From Bradyrhizobium valentinum (GTDB lineage: Bacteria; Pseudomonadota; Alphaproteobacteria; Rhizobiales; Xanthobacteraceae), in the NCBI RefSeq assembly GCF_001440405.1, contig NZ_LLXX01000015.1:1-59856 (forward strand): a DNA stretch of 59,856 nucleotides, read 5' to 3'. The position numbers were made by a program, and so were the translations under genes. The first letter of the stretch is position 1. Every line of letters starts with the position of its first letter. The notes below the pieces were generated by a model. It ran no database searches, was not told where the DNA came from, and was given only the letters and a program-made list of their open reading frames with translations. This document shows, piece after piece, positions 8,329 through 19,046 of the stretch.

Positions 8329-8670
8329 ATGATGGTTAAGGTTGAAGACATTCAGAGCTACGGAAAAGAGCATCTCGAATCGGTTGCCGCTTCCGCGAGC
8401 AACCTGCAGAGCGGCGTTCAGGCGATCGCAACCGCCTATGGCGACTACGCCAAGAAATCGTTCGAAGAGACCAAGTCGTTCGTTGAAAAGCTTTCCGGCG
8501 TGAAGTCGCTGGACAAGGCGCTCGAGGCGCAGACCGAATTCGCGCGTTCTTCCTACGAGACGTTCGTCGCGGAATCGCAGAAGATCGCGGGTCTCTACAC
8601 CGATCTCGCCAAGCAGACCTTCAAGCCCTACGAGGGCCTGGTCGCGAAGTTCACGCCGGCCGCGCACTAA
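8329..8670 (+). CDS. Phasin family protein (polyhydroxyalkanoate granule coat)
   Basis: A 113-residue, highly helical, amphipathic protein of the phasin_2 type that coats polyhydroxybutyrate granules and controls their number and size. The conserved features are the YGKEHLESVAAS opening, the central SYETFVAESQKIAGLYTDLA helix and the FKPYEGL end. I chose the ATG at 8329 because AAAGGA lies 5-10 bases upstream and the family begins here; an ATG immediately follows at 8332. It has its own promoter with two dyads and tandem terminators, so it is a strongly expressed single gene. Confidence 0.92.
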   Translation: MMVKVEDIQSYGKEHLESVAASASNLQSGVQAIATAYGDYAKKSFEETKSFVEKLSGVKSLDKALEAQTEFARSSYETFVAESQKIAGLYTDLAKQTFKPYEGLVAKFTPAAH

Positions 8671-8785
8671 TTCACGAGGCTTCGGTTCCGATTGGATCGG
8701 AACCGAACACGCCCTATTTGACGCGTTTTTTCTTTCGCGCGAACCGGTTTCCACTTCGCTTGAAAGCCAATACGCATTCGAAATT

Positions 8786-8816
8786 AAAAGCCCGGCCGTT
8801 GCGGCCGGGCTTTTTT
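8786..8816 (+). terminator. Strong intrinsic terminator of the phasin gene
   Basis: A 13 bp stem (AAAAGCCCGGCCG / CGGCCGGGCTTTT) with a 3-base loop runs directly into six T residues. It is the strongest terminator in the window. Confidence 0.9.
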
Positions 8817-8822
8817 CTTGGG

Positions 8823-8848
8823 TAGCCGCGACGGCTCGCGGCTATTTT
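8823..8848 (+). terminator. Second, tandem terminator-like hairpin
   Basis: Stem TAGCCGCG / CGCGGCTA with a 6-base loop is followed by four T residues. It lies only 7 bp after the first phasin terminator and may act as a back-up. Confidence 0.6.
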
Positions 8849-9249
8849 CGCGAAGCGCAGCCTGGCCGGCGACTGGCCGCTCGTCGAAACGGGCAGTCGG
8901 GGTCCTTTGTCAAAACCGACAGAAACGATTAACCTTGGGTCCGGATAGCCGAGCCGGGAATCGGGCCGGCCGCGGGTCTCGCCAGGCAGCGTCAATGCGC
9001 TTGCGGCGATCTGGCGGCGGACCCATATTCCGAGGTGCCGACCCGGCCATCGGGTCGGACCGGGGAGCGGCGATCTGGAAAAAAGCGTTGCTGGATACGC
9101 TGCGGTGGCTCACGCCAGAGCCGATCGTGAGTGGGCCAGGGTACGCCGTCCGGTCACCCCTTTGGAATTCGAACGCCTGAGCCATGTTGCAGTCAACCTT
9201 CAAAGCTTGTCCGTCCGTGCCGGCCACGTCATCCGCCTCTGCTCCCCGA
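8849..9249. other. Long leader / intergenic region before clpS
   Basis: About 400 bp without a recognisable gene. It holds a 7 bp stem hairpin (CCGACCC / GGGTCGG, 9038-9058) without a T-run. An in-frame ATG at 9184 would add 22 non-conserved residues to ClpS. Short open frames lack any family resemblance. A long 5' leader or an unrecognised RNA is possible. Confidence 0.4.
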
Positions 9250-9582
9250 ATGAGCAATGACGAGAACCGCAATATCGGAACCGGTGGACCGTCGACGTCG
9301 GTCATCACCAAGGTCAAGCCGAAGACCAAGCGTCCGAATCTTTATCGTGTCCTGATTCTGAACGACGACTACACGCCGATGGAGTTCGTCGTTCATGTGT
9401 TGGAGAAGTTCTTCCAGAAGGACGCCGAAGCGGCCACCAAGATCATGCTCCATGTCCATCACCACGGGATCGGTGAGTGCGGCGTGTTCACCTACGAGAT
9501 TGCCGAGACAAAAGTCACGCAGGTGATGGATTTTGCGCGCAAGCACCAGCACCCCCTGCAGTGCGTGATGGAAAAAAAATAG
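9250..9582 (+). CDS. clpS: ATP-dependent Clp protease adaptor ClpS
   Basis: A 110-residue adaptor that captures N-degron substrates and delivers them to ClpAP. After a flexible N-terminal tail, the core is canonical: [15 protein letters not shown] forms the type-1 N-degron pocket and is followed by [21 protein letters not shown]. The start at 9250 matches where conservation begins; an upstream in-frame ATG at 9184 is an alternative with no better ribosome site. It precedes clpA by 269 bp on the same strand, the usual pairing. The gap contains GTTACGTAAC at 9760-9769, so clpA may have its own promoter. Confidence 0.95.
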   Translation: MSNDENRNIGTGGPSTSVITKVKPKTKRPNLYRVLILNDDYTPMEFVVHVLEKFFQKDAEAATKIMLHVHHHGIGECGVFTYEIAETKVTQVMDFARKHQHPLQCVMEKK

Positions 9583-9851
9583 CCGCGCATAGCGCTTGAC
9601 CCGGGCGGGAGAGGGAACGGGTCTTGCAATGATCGGTTGCTGACTGACGGAAGGCGATCCGTATCACGGTAGTTTTTCGGGAAGGCGGCGCGCAGTGCAG
9701 CCGTGGCGCGTGAATTTAGAGGAAAACCACGCCTGCGGAACCGGTCTTTCGCCACGATCGTTACGTAACTATATGACAGGTAATGACGAAGGTTGTTGTT
9801 GCCTGACCGGGTAATGGCGATCATGATGACCGGGGGCCATAGAGGACGAGA

Positions 9852-12263
9852 ATGCCAACTTTTTCCCAAAGCCTTGAACAATCCCTGCATCGTGCGCTGG
9901 CGATTGCAAACGAGCGTCATCATCAGTACGCGACGCTCGAACATCTTCTGCTGTCGCTGATCGATGACTCGGATGCGGCGGCGGTGATGCGCGCCTGCAG
10001 CGTCGATCTCGACAAGCTGCGCACCAGCCTCGTCAATTATCTTGAGACCGAATTCGAAAATCTGGTGACCGATGGCGCCGACGACGCCAAGCCGACCGCC
10101 GGATTCCAGCGCGTGATCCAGCGCGCGGTGATTCACGTCCAGTCCTCCGGTCGCGAAGAAGTGACCGGCGCCAACGTGCTGATCGCGATCTTCGCGGAGC
10201 GCGAAAGCCACGCCGCCTATTTCCTGCAGGAGCAGGACATGACGCGGTACGACGCGGTCAACTATATCAGTCACGGCATCGCCAAGCGGCCGGGCGTTTC
10301 CGAAGCACGTCCCGTGCGCGGCGTCGACGAGGAGACCGAGACCAAGGGCAACGAGGACGCCAAGAAGAAGGGCGAGGCGCTCGAAACCTATTGCGTCAAC
10401 CTCAACAAGAAGGCGCGTGACGGCAAGATCGATCCGGTGATCGGGCGCAATGCCGAGATCAACCGCGCCATCCAGGTGCTGTGCCGCCGCCAGAAGAACA
10501 ATCCGCTGTTCGTGGGCGAGGCCGGCGTCGGCAAGACCGCGATCGCGGAAGGGCTCGCCAAGCGCATCGTCGATTCCGAAGTGCCGGAAGTGCTTGCGAC
10601 CGCCACCGTGTTCTCGCTCGACATGGGCACACTGCTCGCTGGCACGCGCTACCGCGGCGATTTCGAGGAGCGCCTGAAGCAGGTCCTGAAGGAACTGGAG
10701 GCGCATCCGAGCGCCATCCTGTTCATCGATGAAATCCACACCGTGATCGGCGCCGGCGCCACCTCCGGCGGCGCGATGGACGCATCCAACCTGCTCAAGC
10801 CGGCGCTAGCGTCCGGCACGATCCGCTGCATGGGTTCGACGACGTACAAGGAATACCGTCAGCATTTCGAGAAGGACCGCGCGCTGGTGCGCCGGTTCCA
10901 GAAGATCGACGTCAACGAGCCGACGGTGGAAGACGCGATCGCGATCCTCAAAGGTCTCAAGCCCTATTTCGAGGATTATCACCGGCTGAAATACACCAAC
11001 GAGGCGATCGAGGCGGCGGTGCAATTGTCGTCGCGCTACATCCACGACCGCAAGCTGCCGGACAAGGCGATCGATGTGATCGACGAGTCGGGCGCGGCGC
11101 AGATGCTGGTCGCCGAGAACAGGCGCAAGAAGACCATCGGCATCAAGGAAATTGAGACCACGATCGCGACCATGGCACGGATTCCGCCCAAGAGCGTGTC
11201 GAAGGACGATGCCGAGGTGCTGAAGCATCTCGAGCAGACGCTGAAGCGCGTGGTGTTCGGCCAGGACAAGGCGATCGAGTCGCTGTCGGCGTCGATCAAA
11301 CTGGCGCGCGCCGGCCTGCGCGAGCCGGAGAAGCCGATCGGCTCCTACCTGTTCTCCGGTCCGACCGGCGTCGGCAAGACCGAAGTGGCAAAACAGCTTG
11401 CGGCCTCGCTCGGCGTCGAGCTGCTTCGGTTCGACATGTCCGAATATATGGAGCGGCATACGGTGTCGCGCCTGATCGGCGCGCCTCCCGGCTATGTCGG
11501 CTTCGACCAGGGCGGCCTTTTGACCGATGGCGTGGACCAGCATCCGCATTGCGTGGTGCTGCTCGATGAAATCGAGAAGGCGCATCCGGATCTCTACAAC
11601 GTGCTGCTGCAGATCATGGATCACGGCCGGCTGACCGACCACAACGGCAAGCAGGTCAACTTCCGCAACGTGATCCTGATCATGACCACGAATGCGGGCG
11701 CCGCCGACCTCGCGCGCCAGGCTTTCGGCTTCACGCGCAACAAGCGGGAAGGCGACGACCACGAAGCGATCAACCGCCAGTTCGCGCCGGAATTCCGCAA
11801 TCGGCTGGACGCGATCGTTTCGTTCGCCCATCTCAATGCCGACGTCATCGGCATGGTGGTCGAGAAGTTCGTGCTGCAGCTCGAGGCGCAGCTCGCCGAC
11901 CGCGACGTCACCATCGAGCTGTCGGAGACCGCCAAGGCCTGGCTGATCGAACATGGTTACGACGAGCAGATGGGCGCGCGTCCGATGGCGCGCGTGATCC
12001 AGGAGCACATCAAGAAGCCGCTGGCGGACGAAGTGCTGTTCGGTCAGCTGAAGGGCGGCGGCCATGTCCGCGTCGTGCTGGTCAAGGACGAGGCGAGTGC
12101 CGAAGGCAAGGACAAGATCGGCTTTGAGTTCGTCGAAGGACCGGTCACGCCGAAGCCGGAAAAGCTGCCGGGCGCTCGCAAGCGCAAGCCGAAGCCGGGC
12201 GGCCCCAACGGGGGCGGCGGCTCCAAGGGGCCAGCGTCGAAGGGCCCGCTGGTCAAGGTCTGA
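9852..12263 (+). CDS. clpA: ATP-dependent Clp protease ATPase subunit ClpA
   Basis: An 803-residue AAA+ unfoldase that feeds substrates into ClpP. The Clp_N double repeat (about 1-145) provides the ClpS docking site. D1 carries Walker A GEAGVGKT (about 222-229) with Walker B LFIDEIH, and D2 carries GPTGVGKT (about 503-510) with [11 protein letters not shown]. The long middle domain of ClpB is absent, which separates ClpA from ClpB. The C-terminal 45 residues are Gly/Lys/Pro-rich and species-specific. The family length is about 760-800. A terminator follows immediately. Confidence 0.97.
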   Translation: MPTFSQSLEQSLHRALAIANERHHQYATLEHLLLSLIDDSDAAAVMRACSVDLDKLRTSLVNYLETEFENLVTDGADDAKPTAGFQRVIQRAVIHVQSSGREEVTGANVLIAIFAERESHAAYFLQEQDMTRYDAVNYISHGIAKRPGVSEARPVRGVDEETETKGNEDAKKKGEALETYCVNLNKKARDGKIDPVIGRNAEINRAIQVLCRRQKNNPLFVGEAGVGKTAIAEGLAKRIVDSEVPEVLATATVFSLDMGTLLAGTRYRGDFEERLKQVLKELEAHPSAILFIDEIHTVIGAGATSGGAMDASNLLKPALASGTIRCMGSTTYKEYRQHFEKDRALVRRFQKIDVNEPTVEDAIAILKGLKPYFEDYHRLKYTNEAIEAAVQLSSRYIHDRKLPDKAIDVIDESGAAQMLVAENRRKKTIGIKEIETTIATMARIPPKSVSKDDAEVLKHLEQTLKRVVFGQDKAIESLSASIKLARAGLREPEKPIGSYLFSGPTGVGKTEVAKQLAASLGVELLRFDMSEYMERHTVSRLIGAPPGYVGFDQGGLLTDGVDQHPHCVVLLDEIEKAHPDLYNVLLQIMDHGRLTDHNGKQVNFRNVILIMTTNAGAADLARQAFGFTRNKREGDDHEAINRQFAPEFRNRLDAIVSFAHLNADVIGMVVEKFVLQLEAQLADRDVTIELSETAKAWLIEHGYDEQMGARPMARVIQEHIKKPLADEVLFGQLKGGGHVRVVLVKDEASAEGKDKIGFEFVEGPVTPKPEKLPGARKRKPKPGGPNGGGGSKGPASKGPLVKV

Positions 12264-12295
12264 TCGCGCTTCGACCGGGAGACACGGAAGAATGC

Positions 12296-12323
12296 AAAAG
12301 GCCGGCTCGACAGCCGGCCTTTT
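12296..12323 (+). terminator. Intrinsic terminator of clpA
   Basis: A 12 bp perfect stem (AAAAGGCCGGCT / AGCCGGCCTTTT) with a 4-base loop sits 33 bp past the clpA stop. It also faces the end of the convergent PilZ gene, so it can serve both strands. Confidence 0.88.
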
Positions 12324-12342
12324 CTGTGGCGCGTTGCGGCGC

Positions 12343-12699
12343 TCAGCGCTCGCCGAGCAATTCGTCGATCTGTCGCTGGAGCTGTCGCTTCTTGATCTCG
12401 CTCCTGCGCAGCCGTTCATCGAGGTCGGAGACCGGCTCGGCAGGGCTTTCCGCCCTGAATGCGACGCCGACGAAATTGTCGCGCCACCAGATCACTTTGG
12501 CCAGGAAGGAGCGGCCCTTGCGCGCGATGCGCAGCGAGAGCTGCTCTTTCGGCAACTGGAGGTTGTTGCTGAATTCGATGGTCGCGCCGTGATCGGAAAT
12601 ATTGCGGACGATACATTCGCGCGTCGCGCCGTGTTCGCCGATCTCGGCGACGCCGCCATACATTACCTTGTCGCGCACGCTCTCGCGTCGGTCCCGCAT
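12343..12699 (-). CDS. PilZ-domain protein (probable c-di-GMP receptor)
   Basis: A 118-residue single-domain protein. The two c-di-GMP-binding motifs are present: RxxxR in RESVR (5-9) and the [D/N]xSxxG motif as NISDHG (33-38). A C-terminal coiled-coil-like helix (SDLDERLRRSEIKKRQLQ) follows the barrel, a feature of PilZ proteins that oligomerise or dock on a partner. It is a cytosolic single gene between clpA and the divergent lytic transglycosylase. About 80 bp upstream lies a TTAA-N6-TTAA pair near 12778-12791. Its output pathway cannot be told from sequence. Confidence 0.88.
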   Translation of the reverse strand: MRDRRESVRDKVMYGGVAEIGEHGATRECIVRNISDHGATIEFSNNLQLPKEQLSLRIARKGRSFLAKVIWWRDNFVGVAFRAESPAEPVSDLDERLRRSEIKKRQLQRQIDELLGER

Positions 12700-12923
12700 T
12701 GAAAATCTCCCAGGAAACAGGGAGACTTTTACCCCGCTTTATTGCCCGTAAAAGACCGGCCGCCGCAAAATGCGGCGTTAACGTAAATTAACGGCGGTTC
12801 CGATGGCGCGGATTTCGGAACAATTGCAGCGCAAAAAGCCGGCCTGCTGCGGCGGAACGGCGACAAGCCATGATCGTTTGACTGACGTTTCCACCACTGC
12901 ACGCCCCTGGATTGCAAACTGCC

Positions 12924-13877
12924 ATGCCGAGAGGTCGGTTGCTTCGCGCCCTATGGTGCACGGTGTCGCTGTTGTCCTCATGTGCGAACGCGTTCGCTGA
13001 GGACGCGGGCGAGGCCACGCGGTCGAGCGCGACAGCTCTTCAGAAGGCGGCCGGTCAGGCGCGCGAGAGTGAGGCGCGCGAGGCAATGTGCCTGATGATC
13101 GAATCGGCGGCCAAGGCATCGAACTTGCCGTTGGAATATTTCGCGCGCGTAATCTGGCAGGAGAGCCGCTTTCAACCCGGCGCGGTAGGGCCGGTGACGC
13201 GCAGCGGCGCGCGGGCACAGGGGATTGCGCAGTTCATGCCGGGAACGGCGAACGAACGCGGCCTGCTCGATCCCTTCAATCCGGTGCAGGCGCTGCCGAA
13301 GTCGGCCGAGTTTCTTGGTGAGTTGCGCGAGCAATTCGGCAATCTCGGGCTCGCGGCGGCGGCGTACAATGCCGGCCCACGGCGGGTGCAGGAATGGCTG
13401 GCCGGCACCGGACCGATGCCGCAGGAGACCCGCAGCTACGTGCTCGCCATCACCGGCTCCACGGTGGAGGATTGGGCCGCGGCGGGACGAAGCGGCAAGA
13501 TGCCGGAGCTCGCGCGGACATCGAGTTGCCGCGAACTGATGGCGCTGTTGAAACAGGCGCCCAATCCCTTTATCGCCGGGCTGGAGCAGCGCGTGAAGCT
13601 CGCCGCCGCGAAGGTGTGGGGCGTGCAGCTCGCAGCCGGCTTTTCCCGCGACAAGGCGCTCGCAATGTATGGGCGCGCGGTCTCGCGCCTTTCGAGCGTG
13701 ATCGGCAATCGCGACCCCAGCATCCTCGCCTCGCGCCTGCGCAGCCGCGGCCCGGCGACGTTCTACCAGGTGCGCTTCGGCGCCGACACACGCGGCGAGG
13801 CCGACGACCTCTGCAACCGCATCCGCAAAGCGGGCGGGGCGTGCTTTGTGCTAAGGAATAGGGGCGTGGCGGGGTGA
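12924..13877 (+). CDS. Lytic transglycosylase with SPOR-like C-terminus
   Basis: A 317-residue exported SLT-family enzyme that cleaves the MurNAc-GlcNAc bond of peptidoglycan. The signal peptide (about 1-25, ending near ANAFA) supports the ATG at 12924; the TTG four codons earlier is less likely. The catalytic Glu sits in IWQESRFQPGA, and the GIAQFMPGTA and AAAAYNAGP motifs follow. The final 35 residues (FYQVRFGADTRGEADDLCNR and on) resemble a short SPOR repeat. A palindromic repeat element follows the stop codon. Confidence 0.88.
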   Translation: MPRGRLLRALWCTVSLLSSCANAFAEDAGEATRSSATALQKAAGQARESEAREAMCLMIESAAKASNLPLEYFARVIWQESRFQPGAVGPVTRSGARAQGIAQFMPGTANERGLLDPFNPVQALPKSAEFLGELREQFGNLGLAAAAYNAGPRRVQEWLAGTGPMPQETRSYVLAITGSTVEDWAAAGRSGKMPELARTSSCRELMALLKQAPNPFIAGLEQRVKLAAAKVWGVQLAAGFSRDKALAMYGRAVSRLSSVIGNRDPSILASRLRSRGPATFYQVRFGADTRGEADDLCNRIRKAGGACFVLRNRGVAG

Positions 13878-13889
13878 CAATGCTTCTTC

Positions 13890-13993
13890 CGTCATTCCGG
13901 GATGGTCCGAAGGACCAGACCTCAGGTGCGCAATTGCGCACCGGGGAATCTCGAGATTCCGGGTTCGATGCTTCGCATCGCCCCGGAATGACG
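13890..13993. repeat. Extragenic palindromic element, family A copy 1
   Basis: The outer arms CGTCATTCCGGG (13890-13901) and CCCGGAATGACG (13982-13993) are perfectly complementary. Nested inside are GGTCC/GGACC, the 18 bp palindrome GGTGCGCAATTGCGCACC (13925-13942), GGAATCTCGAGATTCC (13945-13960) and CGATGC/GCATCG (13966-13980). A second copy of the family lies at 35967-36044. Confidence 0.85.
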
Positions 13994-14058
13994 GCCGTGT
14001 ATTTTCATAGCGGCCCTGAGCCTTCGCTTGCTTGACGTGCCCCACATTCATCAGCCCT

Positions 14059-14835
14059 ATGCCCCGCGGCAATTCAATCCTCCGGTCACCCGTGTCGCTC
14101 CCTCCGCTCTCTTCCCCCCAATGGAAAAGCCCGTTGCGCGCGTTCGCATGGGGCATGAGCTCGGTCGCGTCCACAGTGCTGACGCTGGTCTTGTTTGCGA
14201 CCTATCTCGGCATCGGTGCGCTGGCCCATGACAGCCATTTCAGCCTGGGCTGGGTGCTCGGCAGCACGCTGTTGGTCTGGGCGGGTCCGGCGCAGATCAT
14301 CCTGATCTCGACGCTCGGCTCCGGCGCAACCGCGGTGCAGGCGGCGATTGCGGTAACGGTGAGCGCGATCCGGCTGTTTCCGATGGTGGTGTCGGTCCTA
14401 CCGCTGATGAAGACGCCGCGGACAAAGCGGCGTCATCTCGTGCTGGTGACGCATTTCATCGCGGTCACGCTGTGGGTCGAATGCTACCGGCTGTTGCCGA
14501 AGGTGCCGCGCGAGCGGCGGATTGCATTCACGCATGGGCTCGGCTGCGGCCTCGTCAGCGTGTGCATGGTCGCGACCACGCTCGGCTATGGTCTCGCCGC
14601 CAACCTGCCGCCGCTGTTTGCAGCGGCGATCCTGTTGTTGACGCCGCTCGCGTTCCTGCTTTCGACCGCGCGCAACTGCCGGCAGATATCAGACATACTG
14701 GCGCTGGTGCTCGGGATCGCGCTGTTTCCGCTGGTGTCGATGCTGCATACCGGCGTCGATATCCTGATCAGCGGCGTCACCGCCGGTACCATTGCCTATG
14801 GCGCGCACTGGTGGCGGGAGAGGGCGCGCGCATGA
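14059..14835 (+). CDS. azlC: AzlC family branched-chain amino acid exporter, large subunit
   Basis: An approximately 258-residue membrane protein with about seven hydrophobic helices. The LLVWAGPAQ segment and the ATYLGIGALA opening helix are characteristic of AzlC, the large subunit of the AzlCD exporter for branched-chain amino acids and related compounds. The ATG at 14059 is preferred over a TTG at 14032; neither has a good ribosome site. Its stop codon overlaps the azlD start (ATGA), so the two are translationally coupled. Some members are annotated as ABC permeases, but no ATPase is present here. Confidence 0.85.
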   Translation: MPRGNSILRSPVSLPPLSSPQWKSPLRAFAWGMSSVASTVLTLVLFATYLGIGALAHDSHFSLGWVLGSTLLVWAGPAQIILISTLGSGATAVQAAIAVTVSAIRLFPMVVSVLPLMKTPRTKRRHLVLVTHFIAVTLWVECYRLLPKVPRERRIAFTHGLGCGLVSVCMVATTLGYGLAANLPPLFAAAILLLTPLAFLLSTARNCRQISDILALVLGIALFPLVSMLHTGVDILISGVTAGTIAYGAHWWRERARA

Positions 14836-15176
14836 GCGAGTTTTTCGGAAGTCCGCACGCGCTGTTGGTCCTGGTCCTTGCGGGCTTCCTGCCCAACGAG
14901 GTCTGGCGCATGGCCGGGCTGTGGTTCGGCGCCGGCGTCGATGAGGGCTCCGAAGTCCTGGTGTGGGTGAGGGCGGTGGCGACCGCGATCCTCGCCGGCG
15001 TCATCGCGCAAATCCTGGTGCAGCCGCCGGGCGCGCTGGCCGGCGTGCCGGACTGGCTGCGTTATGGTGCGGTCGCGGCCGGCTTTGCAGTATTCATGCT
15101 GACGCGACGCTCTATCTTTGCCGGCGTAGTCTCTGGCGAGATCGTGCTGCTGGCCGGGAAATGGTGGCTCGGTTGA
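14832..15176 (+). CDS. azlD: AzlD family branched-chain amino acid exporter, small subunit
   Basis: A 114-residue protein with about four membrane helices. FLPNEVWRMAGLWFG near the start and the small, hydrophobic layout fit AzlD, which partners AzlC. The ATG overlaps the azlC stop by 4 bp, a classic coupled pair. The length is normal for the subunit. Confidence 0.85.
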   Translation: MSEFFGSPHALLVLVLAGFLPNEVWRMAGLWFGAGVDEGSEVLVWVRAVATAILAGVIAQILVQPPGALAGVPDWLRYGAVAAGFAVFMLTRRSIFAGVVSGEIVLLAGKWWLG

Positions 15177-15235
15177 TTGCAGGTGGTGGATAATCCGCTA
15201 CTGTCCGGCGCACGGGAATCTCACTGGGTTTGGAA

Positions 15236-15727
15236 ATGGTTCGAGAAAGCGAAATCCGCGAGGGTGAACTCACCGTCGACATGCCGCCGGCCCGCGACGC
15301 CGGGTTGGTCTATATCGGCCGCATCCGCACGCCCTGGAAGTCGCGCCTGGAAACGCCACGGCAGGGTCGCCACGACGGTCCGGTCTGCCGGCTCGAGATT
15401 TTCGAACCCTGGGTGCCCGCGATCAAGGGCGTCGACTTCTATGAAAATCTCGAAGTGATTTACTGGCTGCACCAGTCGCGTCGCGATTTGGTGCTGCAAA
15501 GCCCGAAGAACAACCAGAAAACCCGCGGCACGTTCTCGCTGCGATCGCCGGTGCGGCCGAACCCGATCGGCACCTCGATCGTGAAGTTCGTCAAGATCGA
15601 AGGCAACACGATCCTGGTGCGCGGCCTCGACTGCCTCGACGAAACGCCGCTGCTCGACGTCAAGCCCGACCGCTGCGAATTTACGCCGCTGGCGCCGCCG
15701 CAGGCAGGCGATTTCGAGACGGAGTGA
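15236..15727 (+). CDS. trmO: tRNA (N6-threonylcarbamoyladenosine-37)-N6 methyltransferase TrmO
   Basis: A 163-residue single-domain TrmO (UPF0066, formerly TsaA) that uses S-adenosylmethionine to methylate t6A37 in tRNA-Thr. It has the opening YIGRIRTPW, the [20 protein letters not shown] signature and the closing LDVKPD motif. The C-terminal extension found in E. coli is absent; short forms occur in many bacteria. The ATG at 15236 is used rather than the TTG two codons upstream. It follows azlD by 59 bp and may be co-transcribed. Confidence 0.88.
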   Translation: MVRESEIREGELTVDMPPARDAGLVYIGRIRTPWKSRLETPRQGRHDGPVCRLEIFEPWVPAIKGVDFYENLEVIYWLHQSRRDLVLQSPKNNQKTRGTFSLRSPVRPNPIGTSIVKFVKIEGNTILVRGLDCLDETPLLDVKPDRCEFTPLAPPQAGDFETE

Positions 15728-15744
15728 GACCTGCTACGGAAGCG

Positions 15745-16164
15745 CTATAGCGCCGCCGCCAGCTTGGTCGCGTTGTCTTCCAGCACTTTCACATCTTCCT
15801 TGCGGCTCGCGGGCGGCAATAGCGCGACGCCGTCGTGGCGCGGCATCACGTGCATGTGCAGATGAAACACGACTTGCCCGCCGGCGGGCTCGTTGAATTG
15901 CTGCACGGTGATGCCGTCGGCATTGAAGACCTTTATGGCGGCGGCGGCGATCTTGTGGGCGGCGCGCGCGACATGCGCGTAATCTTCAGGCGTGATGTCG
16001 AGGATGTTGCGGGCAGGGACTTTCGGGATCACCAGCGTATGGCCCGGCGAGCGTGGCATGATGTCGAGGAACGCCAAGACATGCTCGTCCTCGTAAACCT
16101 TGTGGCAGGGAAACTCGCCGCGCAGGATTTTTGCGAAGGGGTTGTTGGCGTCATAGGCGGGCAT
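15745..16164 (-). CDS. HIT family protein (nucleotide hydrolase)
   Basis: A 139-residue histidine-triad protein of the Hint/HinT branch, which hydrolyses nucleoside phosphoramidates or related mononucleotides. The triad HLHMHVMPR and the N-terminal FAKILRGEFPCHKVYEDE are typical. The ATG at 16164 is chosen because GGGAAG stands 5-6 bp upstream and the family begins there; a longer open frame upstream belongs to another reading frame. It lies 50 bp downstream of the GNAT-like gene on the same strand, likely in one operon. Confidence 0.92.
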   Translation of the reverse strand: MPAYDANNPFAKILRGEFPCHKVYEDEHVLAFLDIMPRSPGHTLVIPKVPARNILDITPEDYAHVARAAHKIAAAAIKVFNADGITVQQFNEPAGGQVVFHLHMHVMPRHDGVALLPPASRKEDVKVLEDNATKLAAAL

Positions 16165-16214
16165 GGTTCTTCCCTCGAGGTTTGGTCGCAATTTCACGTC
16201 GCTCATCGAACAGG

Positions 16215-17453
<1,239 letters not shown>

Positions 17454-17559
17454 CTAGAAATTCAAACCGGTCCCATCATGCGATCAGCCATCGCCATGTG
17501 ACCAACGCCCTGCAAAGATCGTGCATCGGGCGGGCGAGTTCAAGGTCGGCGGCTGCGCA

Positions 17560-18312
17560 TCAGGTTCCCGGCAGGAACTCCTCGAAGATCATCTGATCGG
17601 CATAGCGCGCGGCGCGCGTGCGCTGCTCGGGCGTGCGCACGGTCCAGGCGAGCAGCGGCAGGCCGAAGATATTGCGGGCGATCCAGGGGGCGGCCGCCGG
17701 TAATTCGTTCACCCAATAGGCAACGAAATGCGGCCGGCTCCAGAACGCGTGACGCAGATGCGTCATGCCTCGGCGCTGCTCCATCGAGGCTTCCGGCCAT
17801 TCCTCGGCGGTATATTCGCGCTCCGCCACGATGCCGCGGGCGCGGCCGGGGATCAGTTCACGCAGCGCTACCACCTGGTCCGGGTCGAACGACATGCCGA
17901 CCGCAGGGCCGTCATACGAGGCGAGCACCTCCGCCATCCGTTTCACCAGCCGGCGGTCACCGTCGAAATGGCTTTTGACCTCGATCACCAGCGGTACGCG
18001 GCCGGCGACGAGCGAACAGAGATCGCCGAGCGTCATCATCCGCTCCGGCGTGTTCTTGAAGCTGACAGCCTTGAGTTCGGCCGCGGTCTTGCCGAGCAGC
18101 GCGCCCGAACCCTCGGTGAGGCGGCCGAGCGCGTTGTCATGATGCACCATTGCTTCGCCATCCGACGAAAGCTGGATGTCGCATTCGATGGCGAAATTGC
18201 CGTCGACGGCGGCCTGCGCGGCCGCCGGCATGTTTTCGACAATGCCGCGCGAAATATCATGCAGGCCGCGGTGGGCGACCGGACGCGCCGTCAGCCAGTC
18301 CGGAGCACGCAT
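17560..18312 (-). CDS. Glycerophosphodiester phosphodiesterase
   Basis: A 250-residue GDPD-family TIM barrel that hydrolyses glycerophosphodiesters to glycerol-3-phosphate and an alcohol. HRG (near residue 14), the metal-binding pair ECDIQ and the VHHD motif are intact, followed by VIEVKSHF. No signal peptide is seen, so it is probably cytosolic. The ATG at 18312 marks where family conservation begins. The gene starts 14 bp after the RidA stop, so the two form an operon. Confidence 0.9.
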   Translation of the reverse strand: MRAPDWLTARPVAHRGLHDISRGIVENMPAAAQAAVDGNFAIECDIQLSSDGEAMVHHDNALGRLTEGSGALLGKTAAELKAVSFKNTPERMMTLGDLCSLVAGRVPLVIEVKSHFDGDRRLVKRMAEVLASYDGPAVGMSFDPDQVVALRELIPGRARGIVAEREYTAEEWPEASMEQRRGMTHLRHAFWSRPHFVAYWVNELPAAAPWIARNIFGLPLLAWTVRTPEQRTRAARYADQMIFEEFLPGT

Positions 18313-18326
18313 GAGGTGCGCTCCGC

Positions 18327-18794
18327 TCAGGACACCTCGAAGATGGCGTCCACCTCGACGGCGGCATCCGAGGGCAGGGAGGCGACGCCTACGGTGGTGC
18401 GGGCATGCCGGCCCTTGTCGCCGAACGCCGTGACCATCAGGTCGGAGGCGCCGTTGAGCACCTTGGGCCCGTCGAGGAAGTCGGGCGCGGAATTGATGAA
18501 GCCGCCGAGCCTGACTACGCGCACGACCTTGTCGAGATCGCCAAGCGCCGCCTTGACCTGAGCCAGCAGGTTGACGCCACAGCACTGCGCCGCGGCGTAG
18601 CCCTGGTCGATGGTGACGCCGGCACCTAGCTTGCCTTTGGCGATCAGCTTGCCTTCCGCATTGGCGCACACTTGGCCGGAGACGAACAGCAGGTTGCTGG
18701 TACGCACGAAGCCGACGTAGTTCGCCATGGGGGTGCGGGGCTCGTTCAGAACGATGCCTTGTGCCGCCAGCTTCTGTTCGACTGTACCCGCCAT
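18327..18794 (-). CDS. RidA family protein (enamine/imine deaminase-like)
   Basis: A 155-residue member of the RidA/YjgF family, longer than E. coli RidA (128). RidA hydrolyses reactive 2-aminoacrylate and other enamines made by PLP enzymes. The substrate-binding arginine is conserved (Arg132 in HARTTVGVASL), so activity is plausible. The VSGQVCANAEGKL strand-turn is typical. It is the first gene of an operon with the phosphodiesterase. A second RidA-like protein, lacking the arginine, is encoded at 26364-26765. Confidence 0.9.
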   Translation of the reverse strand: MAGTVEQKLAAQGIVLNEPRTPMANYVGFVRTSNLLFVSGQVCANAEGKLIAKGKLGAGVTIDQGYAAAQCCGVNLLAQVKAALGDLDKVVRVVRLGGFINSAPDFLDGPKVLNGASDLMVTAFGDKGRHARTTVGVASLPSDAAVEVDAIFEVS

Positions 18795-19046
18795 GTTTTT
18801 GTCCCCGCTTGATTTGATTGTCCTGACCTGCGATCAGGCCGCATTGTTTCGCGCATCGCGCCGTTGGTTGCAAGCGACGGTCGATCTGTGTCCCGCGCTG
18901 GCGATCGAAACGAATCCCGCTGGAAAATTGCCGAAAAGCGGGGCGCTTCGGCCGCTAATTCTTGCGTTTTTGTGGCGCCGCCCTAGTTGCGACGCAATGG
19001 AGCCGTCACTAATGTAATCGAATCTCCCTCGAGGAAAAAACTAGAC

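Noticed and set aside
8849..9183. tRNA or small coding gene before clpS
   Set aside because: No cloverleaf-like arms or conserved tRNA T-loop were found, and short frames have no ribosome site or family match.
10806..12419. 537-codon open frame antisense to clpA
   Set aside because: This is a shadow of ClpA codon bias; the Arg/His/Leu-rich translation has no domain.
12778..12791. TTAA-N6-TTAA upstream of the PilZ gene as a CtrA site
   Set aside because: CtrA sites need seven bases between the half-sites; here there are six. Suggestive but not called.
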